Position numbers and translations under genes: made by a program
The notes under the pieces: generated by a model
Told to the model about the DNA's origin: nothing
Database searches by the model: none
What the model saw: only the letters and a program-made list of their open reading frames with translations
Shown: positions 1 to 8,424 of the stretch, in pieces
Numbering within the stretch: position 1 is the stretch's first letter
Layout of the letters: every line of letters begins with the position of its first letter
Origin: Chitinophagales bacterium
GTDB taxonomy: Bacteria; Bacteroidota; Bacteroidia; Chitinophagales; Saprospiraceae
Length of the DNA: 35,065 nucleotides
Direction of reading: 5' to 3'
Assembly (NCBI GenBank): GCA_013299105.1
Contig: JAAFJY010000005.1
Coordinates: 151,938 to 187,002, forward strand

Positions 1-2172
1 CCGTGCTGCCATTCACCACCAGGGCAGTATTGGCACTGTTCAGTGCAGCTGTCACCGTCTGGGTGTTGCCTTCTGGATCAAAGTCGTTCAGCAGGATATT
101 CCCCGTTTGTACTACGCCCCGTGGGCCCGAGTTCGCGTCGTCGTTCGCAACGGTCACGTTGCCCAGGTTCGGGATCACCGTGATCGTCAGCACCGCGTTG
201 TCCATCAAACCACCTGGATCGCTGATTGTGTACCGTACGGGTACCTCGCCCAGGAAGGTCGGAAGTGGATCGAAGGTGTACGTGCCATTCGTATTCAAGG
301 TGATCGTACCAGCTGGTACCGTAGCGCCCAAGGTATTTGTGCCAGAAATTGGCGTCGGAGTACCCACCGTCAGCGGATCGTCGACCATCCCGTCGTTGTC
401 CGTGTCCGCCAGTGCGGAAGTCACCGTGATTGGATCACCATCAGGATCGCTGTCGTTTGGCAGCACATTGCCACCCACCGTTAAATCTTGCTCTGTGGTG
501 TTGGTATCGTCGTTCGCTACCGGAGGCTCGTTTACCCCAGGTACTGAAGTGGGTATCACTTCGATCGCCACCGTCGCGCGGTCAGTTGCAGGACTTGCGT
601 TGTTGTCCGTAACTGTGTACGCAAACGGTACCGTGCCCTGGTAATTCAGGGCAGGCGTGTAGGTGTACGTGCCGTTAGCGTTCAACGTCACGGTACCCGC
701 TATCACGACCATGTTGGCATTGTTGGTGCCATAGATGGTGGTGCTCGTACCCAGTGGCAGGTTTTCGTCCACTAAACCATCGCCGTCAGTATCCGCCAGC
801 GCAGAAGTCACCGTTTGGGTGTCGCCTTGTGGGTCGTTGTCGTTCGTCAGCACATTACCGCTCACGGGTACGTTGACCGGAGTTTGGTTGATGTCGTTCT
901 GAGCAAAGGTATTGTTGATCGGCAGCGTCGTCAGGTACAGCGTCGCAACGTCCGTTGCAATTGGGCTACCATTGTCCGTTACCGTATATCTCACGATCTC
1001 CGTTCCGATGAAGTTCGGTGCAGGAGTGTAGGTATACGCCCCATTGGCCGCCAGTACCAGCGTACCACCACTTGGCAGTGGGTTCGCCGTGCTGCCATTC
1101 ACCACCAGGGCGGTGTTCGCGCTGTTCAGCGCAGCCGTTACCGTTTGGGTGTTGCCTTCTGGATCAAAGTCATTCGTCAGGATGTTACCCGTTTGAACCT
1201 GGCCTCGTGGACCCGAGTTCGCATCGTCGTTGGCGTACGTTGCATTGCCGAAGTTTTCGGTGATCGTGATGGTCAGCCTTGCGTCATCCATCAGGCCACC
1301 TGGGTCGCTGATCGTGTACCGTACGGGTACCTCGCCTGTAAATGTTGGCTGTGGATCGAAGGTGTAGGTTCCGTTGGAGTTCAAGGTGATTTCTCCAGCC
1401 AATACCAAATTACCACCCACGTTTGTACCAAAGACAAAAGTGGGCACTCCGACGGGCAAATTGTTGTCTACCTGACCATCGCCATTTGTATCCGCCAGCG
1501 CGCTAGTTAATGTGATGACGTCGCCATCGGGGTCGCTGTCGTTGGGGAATACACTGCCGCTCACGTTGACGTCTTTCTCCGTCGTATTCGTATCGTCATT
1601 GGCTATCGGTGGCTCGTTTACACCATTTACCGATGCTGGTGCCACTTCGATGCTTACGGTTGCGGCATCGGTGGCAGCAGGAGTATTGCTGTCTGTAATG
1701 GTGTATGCGAATGGTACGTTACCAGTGAAGTTCAGCGCAGGGGTGTAGGTGTAGATGCCGTTGGCGTTCAACAGTACCGTACCCGCTACCACTATCACGT
1801 TCATGTTGTTGGTGCCATACACCGTCGTGGCTACGCCCAAAGGCAGGTTGTCATTTACTATGCCGTCAATGCCTGTGGCGGCCAGCGCGCTGGTCACCGT
1901 TTGGGTGTCACCCTGCGGATCGTTGTCGTTGGTCAACACGTTGCCGTTGACTGGCACATTGATCGGCGTTTGGTTGATGTCGTTTTGCGCGTTGGTAGAG
2001 TTGATCGTAATGGTCAGGAGGCCCTGATCACAGAGTGCGATAGGGTTACAGACTTGGTAATCAATCATAACAACCCCAATAAAGTTGGTAGCCGGTGTAA
2101 AGACAAAGTTGCCATTCTCGCTGGGGTCCCAATCAATCACCCCTATCGATGGATCAAGCGTGGTGATCGGTT
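1..2172 (-). repeat. 1086-bp (362-aa) super-repeat of three cadherin-like domains
   Basis: Within the adhesin the cadherin-like domains recur as an ordered A-B-C triplet. Landmarks recur exactly 1086 bp apart: the tggttgatgt tract of domain A at 885 and 1971, and the tgggtgttgcc tract of domain C at 60 and 1146. Domain A carries QNDINQTP, B carries EPPxANDDTNTTE, and C carries ANDDANSGPRG. One copy lies mostly in 1-1086 and the other in about 1087-2172; outer limits are approximate because the array continues past the left edge. The copies differ by many substitutions, so the unit duplicated some time ago. Confidence 0.8.
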
Positions 2173-5100
2173 CTATATTCAAGGTACTCGTTGCATATAC
2201 CGGGTCGGTGTCGTTGGGTCTGACCATTCCCGAAACAGGCGTATTCACCAAAGTCTTGTACTGGTCATCCACAGCCACTGGTGGCAAGCAAGAAGGCGCA
2301 AGTAGTGTAACCGAACCCGTTGCTGTACAAGCGCCAGCCGTCACGGTCACACTAAAGAGCCCACTATTGAGGTTAGATATATTGTCGGTTGTAGCGCCAT
2401 TGCTCCACAGGTAAGTGTAAGGCATCAGACCTCCAGTAGCTGCGGCAAATGCCTGGCCGTTTGTGGCTAGACAGTTGCGGTCGAAACCAGTTACAACTAC
2501 CGAAAGTGGAACGAGTGTAAACGAACCCGTAGCCGTACAGCCGCGTGCGTCGGTAACCGTTACGTTATAGGTACCCGCTGCCAGGTTTGTTCTGGGGTTG
2601 GTACCCGTTCCGGTACCCGACCAATTGTAAGTAAATGGCCCGGTGCCGCCAGTGATGTTCAGGGTGATCGATCCGTTCGATTGGGCCGCGCAATTGGGCA
2701 CCACCGAACTGGTAAATGCCAGCACATCAGGCTGGGTGATGGTGAAACTTTGGGTAGTTGTACAGAGGTTAAAATCCGTCACAGTGACCGTATAACTACC
2801 GGGCGCAAAGTTGCTCACATCCTCGGTATTGGCCCCATTGGACCAGGCGAAAGTGTAAGGGCTGGTGCCACCAGCGACGCTCAAGTTCACCATGCCGTTG
2901 GCAGCACCATTACAGGTGACATTGTTGACCACTCCGGTGGCCGACAGGGCGGCTGGTTGGGTGACGGTAAATGATTGTACTCTCGTACACAAGAGTGCAT
3001 CGGTAATGGTCACATTGTAGGTGCCAGCACTGAGGCCCGTACGCGGGTTGCTGCCCGTACCCGTACCCGACCAGGCGAAAGTATAAGGTCCGCTGCCGCC
3101 GTTGACGTTCAGGGCTATCGAAGCGTTGTTGCCACCGTTGCAGCTTACATTGGTGATGCTGCTGGTAGCGGCGATTTGAGTATTTTGGTTGACGCTCACG
3201 GGTAGGATGGCCGTACAACTGTTGCCATCTGTCACCGTAACGGTATAGTTCCCAGCGGCGAGGCCAGTACGCGGGTTCGTGCCCGCCCCAGTGCCCGACC
3301 AGGCGAAGGTATAGGTGGGTGTACCACCATTGACGACAAGGCTAACGCTGCCCGTGGAGGCACCGAAGCAGTTGACGTTGGTTACCGTTGGCGTAACGGT
3401 CAGGGGTGCAGCCGGTTGGCCGACCATGATGTTGCCAGATACAGCAGTACAGCCTTGGACATCGGTCACCGTCAGGGTATAGGTACCGGCAGTCAGCCCA
3501 GTTGGGTCTTCCCCGGTAGCACCGTTGCTCCACAAATAAGTGTAAGGCGTGGTGCCCCCCGCGATGGTGGCATTGATGCTGCCGTCGGCGGCACCAAAAC
3601 AGTTGACGTCATCTGGTATTGCCGAAGAAACGGCCAGTAGTGCGGGTTGGCCGATCATGATGCCCGTGAGCGGGAAGGTACAGCCTTTGGCGTCCGTAAC
3701 GGTTACATTGTACGAACCGGCTATACGGCCAGCAATGTCCTTAGTAGTAGCGGTAAAGCCGCCAGGGCCAGTCCAGGCATACGTGTAAGCTTCAGTACCA
3801 CCTGCGACCGTCAGAATCACCTGGCCGTTCGATCCGCCGAAACAAGTTACATTGTTTACCGCAGGGGTCGCGCTGAGCGCAGCGGCCGGTTGGGTGATGT
3901 TAACAGTGGCAGTTCCCGTACAGTTGTTAACGTCGGTGACGGTAACCGAATAAAGGCCAAAGCCCAAACTTGGCAAATCCTGCATATTGCCGCCAAAAGG
4001 ATTGCCATTTTTGGACCAACTATAAGAGTACGCGCCAGTACCACCAGCCACAATGAGGTTGATGCTGCCGGTTGTGCCGCCAAAACAGTTCACATCCACT
4101 TTGGTAAAGTCGGTTGTGATGGCGTCTGGCTGGGTAATCGCTACCATAAGTGAAGCCACGCAGCCGCTGCCGTCGGTGACGGTCACCCCGTAATTGCCGA
4201 CTGCCAGGCCGCTAAGGTCTTCCATCATTGATCCATTGGACCACTGGATGGCTCGTGGGAGCGTACCGCCAGTAATGGTCAAGTTGATGCTGCCGTTGCT
4301 GCCACCGAAGCAGGATACATCGGTGTTCGTTTCCAAGAGGGCCGGCCCCGGTGTATCGCTGATGCTGGTGCCCAATGTTGCGGTACATCCAGTAGCATCC
4401 GTAACGGTTACCTGATAGGTTCCGGAAGGTACATTGCTCAAGTCTTGCGTGGTCGCACCATTGCTCCAGGCATAGGTGAATGTGGGCGTGCCGCTGTTGA
4501 CCGTCAAATTCACCACGCCATTGCTCTGCCCGCAGGTGGCATTGTTGGTATTGACTACGCTGAGCTGTGGCGCTGCACTTACCGTGACAACAACCGTACC
4601 CGTGGCCGAACAACCAGCAGTGTTGGTTACCGTAACCATGTACGTACCATTGTGCGTAGCAGCGTTCGCGTTGGTGATGATCGGGTTGGCGCTGGCAGAA
4701 ACAAACCCGTTAGGGCCAGACCAACTGTAGGTGCCGCCACCGGAGGCAAACAACTGGATATCGCCGCCAGCACAGGCTGGATTAGCCATAGCGTTGGGGG
4801 TGGGGGGTGCAACGATGTTTACATCCTGGCAGGTTTGGGCGGAGGTGCCGCACACATTATTGGCTACCACACAAACCTGGCCAGTGCCAGGGGTAGCGCC
4901 ATTCCAGTTGACAGTAATAGAAGGGGTACCCTGACCGGAGGTGATGATGGCACCCATGGGTACAGTCCAGGTGTAGGAGCTGTTGTCGGGGTGGGGTACT
5001 ACCGAAAATACGCTATTGGGGGCATTTTGACACACAGTGACCGGGCCGCAGTTCAGCGGGGCTACCAGGGTGAGGGTGCTCGAAGCCACGGTACAGCCGT

Positions 5101-8100
5101 TGGCGTCGGTGACCGTTACGCTGTAGTTGCCTGCAGATAAGCCGGAGCGGTCTTCTACGTTATTGGCGCCTGGTATATCCGCCCAGTCGTAGGTGTAGGG
5201 GGCCGTACCGCCACTTACACTCAGGGTAATGCCGCCGAAGGCAAAACAGGCTGGTTGGGTAAGGGTGGGGGTTACGGAAAGGCTGGCACAGCTAACCATC
5301 AGCGAAGCGCTCCGCACCTCTCGGATACAACTATTGTTACTGTGGGTCACCACCACATAATACACATTGCCAAACAAACCGGTGCTGTTGCTGATATTGA
5401 GGGTGGCCGTGGTTACACCACTGTACACCCCGGTATTGGTTAAAGCCGTACCGCCGCTATTGGGATTACCCAAGTACCACTGGAAAACCCTTTGTGCATT
5501 GGCATTGCCGGAAGTGCCGTACACGGGCACCCGAGCATTGGTGGGGCCCGACCAGGAGGTATTGTCGCTGGCAGTGGTGGCAATGCTAAAGGATGCCGCA
5601 GCGCCAGGTAGTACCGTTTGATTGCTTGGTGCGGTATTTACAATTAACTGAGTCGCCACTCGGCTACCTCCAATGGTTTGTCCTGATGGTGCTGCCACCA
5701 GAGGAATACCATTGGCATTTACGCCACCGGTTAATCTACCGTTTCCATCTATATTGGATGCCGTGAAGCTGCCGCCGCCTTCGATGGCATCGGCACAGCC
5801 GTCGTTGTCGCTGTCGTTGTCCAGCGAATTTATGAGTCCATCTCCATCGGTATCAACAGTCACCGCAGGAGCACAAAGTGAAAAATCCGACAGAGCAGCT
5901 GAAGCGGTAGCCCAAGCCTGCGTATTTCCATCACTGGCATTTCTATCGCCCATAACCCAAACAAAGCGGATTTCATCAATGAACGAACTGATAGAAAATT
6001 TCACGGTATGATTAGGGTCAGAATTGGTAGCATTACCCGTTTCAATAAGCCCTCTGGCAGTGTTACCGTTAAATATCTCCACATTAGCTCCAATATTAGA
6101 AAAGTTTGCAGCGGTAACCGGCACGCTTACACCATTCAAATACGTCTCAATGGTTAACCTTTCATCGTTTTCTGCATCGTTTCTCCATTCTATATCGTAA
6201 ATGTCAAAAGACAAGTTGTTAATAGGAGTGCTGAAGTTTAGTGTAGAGGTAGCACCGTCATTAACTGCATCTGGATTTACATGAACTGCGATAAACTGGC
6301 CTAAGAAGTTGCCACTTGTTCCAACCGTTCCATTGGTGGACCCTAAAGTTGAGTTGGGAAGCGCCACAGTGTTGAAGCTTTGTATCGACGTGTTACCACC
6401 ACTAATATTGATAGGGTAGGTAAGTATACCAGAACCATCAGCAACAGCACTCCAGTCCAATAATTGGGTCGTGCAGGTGGTAGCACCCTCATTCGTATCC
6501 AATATCCCGTCATTGTCATCATCCAAATCGACGCTATTGATGACAGTGTCGCCGTCAAAATCGTCATTAGGCCCGGTGCCACCCGCTACTGGAATGACAG
6601 TGAAGGAGCGGGTGGCTGTGCATCCTGTGGCTGTACTTGTAAAGGTGAGGGTAACAGTCCCCCCAATCACGCCAGTAACGACACCACCATTGGTGACGGT
6701 GGCTATGGCGTTGTTGCTGCTAGACCAGGTGCCACCGGTAGCAGGAGTAACGTTCGCGGTGCTACCTACGTTGACAGAAGTGGCGCCACCAAGCGACGGT
6801 CCCGCATTAACAGTTACGGTGACACTGTTGAAACAGCCAGTGGAAGTATTGGTGAAAGTCAGGGTGGCTGAACCGGTTGCAACACCAGTAACCACGCCGC
6901 CATTGGTAATGGTGGCAATGCCGTTGTCACTGCTAGACCAGGTACCGCCCGATGTGGGGGTGAGGTTGGCAGTAGCCCCCCCCACACAGATACTGAGATT
7001 GGTTGGGACTGTGGTACTCAGGATACTAAAGGGTACTGCTTGTTTGCCGATCGAAGGCCCTTGGTATGAAACGCTTAATTCAGCGCCACCGCTGGCTTCG
7101 AAAAATAAGACCCGGAAGGGATACCAGCCAGCGGCTAGTGTAATATTTCCTTGTTGCTCGACAGATCCATGAAGACCATCATTATTGACCACCAAGGTGT
7201 TATTAACGAAGAGTTTTGAGCCATCATCAGAAGTAGTGAAAAAGGTATAGGTGCCTGCTGCATCGATACGGATGAAGCCGGTGTAACGAATGGAGTAATC
7301 GTCGCCATCACCTGGATCGACGGTGTTCTGCAAATTGTCAACATTGAAGCTGGTTACGGTACCCGTACCCAAAGCACCTGATGTAGGAATGTTGTCAACT
7401 GTAAATCCGGATGGAGAGCTATCGTAGAATTCATAATTGAGCGAATTACTGCCCGAACTACCCGCGCCACCGATCACCACACTGTTGACGGTGAAATTCC
7501 GGGTGGATTGGCATCCCGTAGAGGTTTCCGTGAAGGTGAGCGTCACCGAACCTCCGCTGACCCCAGTGACCACACCGCCGTTGGTGACGCTGGCCACTGC
7601 GTTGTTGCTACTGCTCCAGGTACCGCCTGAGGAGGGGGTAACGTTGGCTGTGCTGCCCACGCAGACAGCGGTAGCGCCGCCGAGGGTGAGGTTACACGTG
7701 GTGTAAGTAACGACAAGCCTTGGACGGTTGCCAGCATTGCTGTTTTCTGAGGAAGCCCATTCTTTTTCCTTATCAGAACCGCCTTCTGATGCAAACTTGA
7801 CCAGCACCCCATTGTTGGCAAGCGAGCCGTTTTTCCAATCTACGACCGTGCTCGTTATACCCCAATTGTAGGTGCCATTGCCTGCTACATTTACTGAGGT
7901 GAGCGCAGCACCAAAATCCCCGCCTGCGGTGCCCCATGGCGTGCCGGTGGTTCTGTTGTTATAGGTTACATTCCCCGATGCACCCCCTCCACTACAGCCA
8001 CCAGATCCTTCGGTCCAGGCAGATGTAATCGCGTGTACGCTATGGGAGAACGATTCATTATTGCCGGCGGTTTTCACCATCCTTAGTTCTGCATTGCTGA

Positions 8101-8392
8101 TCACTATGTTGGCAGGCAAACTCGACAAGTCGAACCGAAGCAATATTCTCTGATTTTTATCTCTGTTCGAATAATTTTTGTCGCAGCCTCCATAATTCCC
8201 ATTTGGGTAATCGGTCCAAATCTCCGCATCCGCTTCGGCTACTATTTCCACTGTTGTCTGCCCATTGAGTTGGTTTACGGCTCCGAAAAAAGAAAAGAGC
8301 GCCGCCGCTACAAAGACCATCGCAAGCTTGGATGATATCCTTGCAAAAGCGCGGAAATGGGAAGATGTCGAAGTATGGTAAAAGTTTTTCAT
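1..8392 (-). CDS. Giant multidomain adhesin with SprB and cadherin-like repeats (3' end outside window)
   Basis: At least 2797 residues from an ATG at 8392; no stop is reached before the left edge. I checked the reading frame at about 6550, 5100, 3230, 1910 and 4 and it is the same throughout. Domains in order: signal peptide (about 1-45, hydrophobic AMVFVAAALFSFFGA); DNRLRE/CBM96-like (about 46-232); BIG2 Ig-like; PA14 (about 314-449, ending in a TSDDGSKLFVN-type stretch); two more BIG2; Ca-binding runs such as DDDNDGILDTNEG (about 607-634 and 847-874); eleven SprB-like repeats with two Ig/PKD-like domains (about 1030-1970); then tandem cadherin-like domains starting with ANDD-type motifs. 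Known families: PA14 and CBM96 bind carbohydrate; SprB repeats occur in gliding and cell-surface adhesins. I infer a secreted, probably T9SS-exported, surface or matrix protein. Its C-terminal sorting signal lies outside the window. It starts 32 bp after the preceding gene, so the two are probably co-transcribed. Confidence 0.93.
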   Translation of the reverse strand, partial: MKNFYHTSTSSHFRAFARISSKLAMVFVAAALFSFFGAVNQLNGQTTVEIVAEADAEIWTDYPNGNYGGCDKNYSNRDKNQRILLRFDLSSLPANIVISNAELRMVKTAGNNESFSHSVHAITSAWTEGSGGCSGGGASGNVTYNNRTTGTPWGTAGGDFGAALTSVNVAGNGTYNWGITSTVVDWKNGSLANNGVLVKFASEGGSDKEKEWASSENSNAGNRPRLVVTYTTCNLTLGGATAVCVGSTANVTPSSGGTWSSSNNAVASVTNGGVVTGVSGGSVTLTFTETSTGCQSTRNFTVNSVVIGGAGSSGSNSLNYEFYDSSPSGFTVDNIPTSGALGTGTVTSFNVDNLQNTVDPGDGDDYSIRYTGFIRIDAAGTYTFFTTSDDGSKLFVNNTLVVNNDGLHGSVEQQGNITLAAGWYPFRVLFFEASGGAELSVSYQGPSIGKQAVPFSILSTTVPTNLSICVGGATANLTPTSGGTWSSSDNGIATITNGGVVTGVATGSATLTFTNTSTGCFNSVTVTVNAGPSLGGATSVNVGSTANVTPATGGTWSSSNNAIATVTNGGVVTGVIGGTVTLTFTSTATGCTATRSFTVIPVAGGTGPNDDFDGDTVINSVDLDDDNDGILDTNEGATTCTTQLLDWSAVADGSGILTYPINISGGNTSIQSFNTVALPNSTLGSTNGTVGTSGNFLGQFIAVHVNPDAVNDGATSTLNFSTPINNLSFDIYDIEWRNDAENDERLTIETYLNGVSVPVTAANFSNIGANVEIFNGNTARGLIETGNATNSDPNHTVKFSISSFIDEIRFVWVMGDRNASDGNTQAWATASAALSDFSLCAPAVTVDTDGDGLINSLDNDSDNDGCADAIEGGGSFTASNIDGNGRLTGGVNANGIPLVAAPSGQTIGGSRVATQLIVNTAPSNQTVLPGAAASFSIATTASDNTSWSGPTNARVPVYGTSGNANAQRVFQWYLGNPNSGGTALTNTGVYSGVTTATLNISNSTGLFGNVYYVVVTHSNNSCIREVRSASLMVSCASLSVTPTLTQPACFAFGGITLSVSGGTAPYTYDWADIPGANNVEDRSGLSAGNYSVTVTDANGCTVASSTLTLVAPLNCGPVTVCQNAPNSVFSVVPHPDNSSYTWTVPMGAIITSGQGTPSITVNWNGATPGTGQVCVVANNVCGTSAQTCQDVNIVAPPTPNAMANPACAGGDIQLFASGGGTYSWSGPNGFVSASANPIITNANAATHNGTYMVTVTNTAGCSATGTVVVTVSAAPQLSVVNTNNATCGQSNGVVNLTVNSGTPTFTYAWSNGATTQDLSNVPSGTYQVTVTDATGCTATLGTSISDTPGPALLETNTDVSCFGGSNGSINLTITGGTLPRAIQWSNGSMMEDLSGLAVGNYGVTVTDGSGCVASLMVAITQPDAITTDFTKVDVNCFGGTTGSINLIVAGGTGAYSYSWSKNGNPFGGNMQDLPSLGFGLYSVTVTDVNNCTGTATVNITQPAAALSATPAVNNVTCFGGSNGQVILTVAGGTEAYTYAWTGPGGFTATTKDIAGRIAGSYNVTVTDAKGCTFPLTGIMIGQPALLAVSSAIPDDVNCFGAADGSINATIAGGTTPYTYLWSNGATGEDPTGLTAGTYTLTVTDVQGCTAVSGNIMVGQPAAPLTVTPTVTNVNCFGASTGSVSLVVNGGTPTYTFAWSGTGAGTNPRTGLAAGNYTVTVTDGNSCTAILPVSVNQNTQIAATSSITNVSCNGGNNASIALNVNGGSGPYTFAWSGTGTGSNPRTGLSAGTYNVTITDALLCTRVQSFTVTQPAALSATGVVNNVTCNGAANGMVNLSVAGGTSPYTFAWSNGANTEDVSNFAPGSYTVTVTDFNLCTTTQSFTITQPDVLAFTSSVVPNCAAQSNGSITLNITGGTGPFTYNWSGTGTGTNPRTNLAAGTYNVTVTDARGCTATGSFTLVPLSVVVTGFDRNCLATNGQAFAAATGGLMPYTYLWSNGATTDNISNLNSGLFSVTVTAGACTATGSVTLLAPSCLPPVAVDDQYKTLVNTPVSGMVRPNDTDPVYATSTLNIEPITTLDPSIGVIDWDPSENGNFVFTPATNFIGVVMIDYQVCNPIALCDQGLLTITINSTNAQNDINQTPINVPVNGNVLTNDNDPQGDTQTVTSALAATGIDGIVNDNLPLGVATTVYGTNNMNVIVVAGTVLLNANGIYTYTPALNFTGNVPFAYTITDSNTPAATDAATVSIEVAPASVNGVNEPPIANDDTNTTEKDVNVSGSVFPNDSDPDGDVITLTSALADTNGDGQVDNNLPVGVPTFVFGTNVGGNLVLAGEITLNSNGTYTFDPQPTFTGEVPVRYTISDPGGLMDDARLTITITENFGNATYANDDANSGPRGQVQTGNILTNDFDPEGNTQTVTAALNSANTALVVNGSTANPLPSGGTLVLAANGAYTYTPAPNFIGTEIVRYTVTDNGSPIATDVATLYLTTLPINNTFAQNDINQTPVNVPVSGNVLTNDNDPQGDTQTVTSALADTDGDGLVDENLPLGTSTTIYGTNNANMVVIAGTVTLNANGTYTYTPALNYQGTVPFAYTVTDNNASPATDRATVAIEVIPTSVPGVNEPPVANDDTNTTEQDLTVGGNVLPNDSDPDGDPITVTSALADTDNDGMVDDPLTVGTPTPISGTNTLGATVPAGTITLNTNGTYTFDPLPTFLGEVPVRYTISDPGGLMDNAVLTITVIPNLGNVTVANDDANSGPRGVVQTGNILLNDFDPEGNTQTVTAALNSANTALVVNGST

Positions 8393-8424
8393 TGTCGTCT
8401 CTTTTTTGGTGTAGTCCGGATGGA

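Noticed and set aside
1-5300. Regular repeats that might suggest a CRISPR array
   Set aside because: Repeat periods are hundreds of bases, copies are divergent and in frame; they are protein repeats (SprB and cadherin-like).
3-6871. Many rightward ORFs over the left giant adhesin
   Set aside because: They are antisense shadows. The leftward frame is consistent at every point checked from 8392 to position 4 and encodes known domains.
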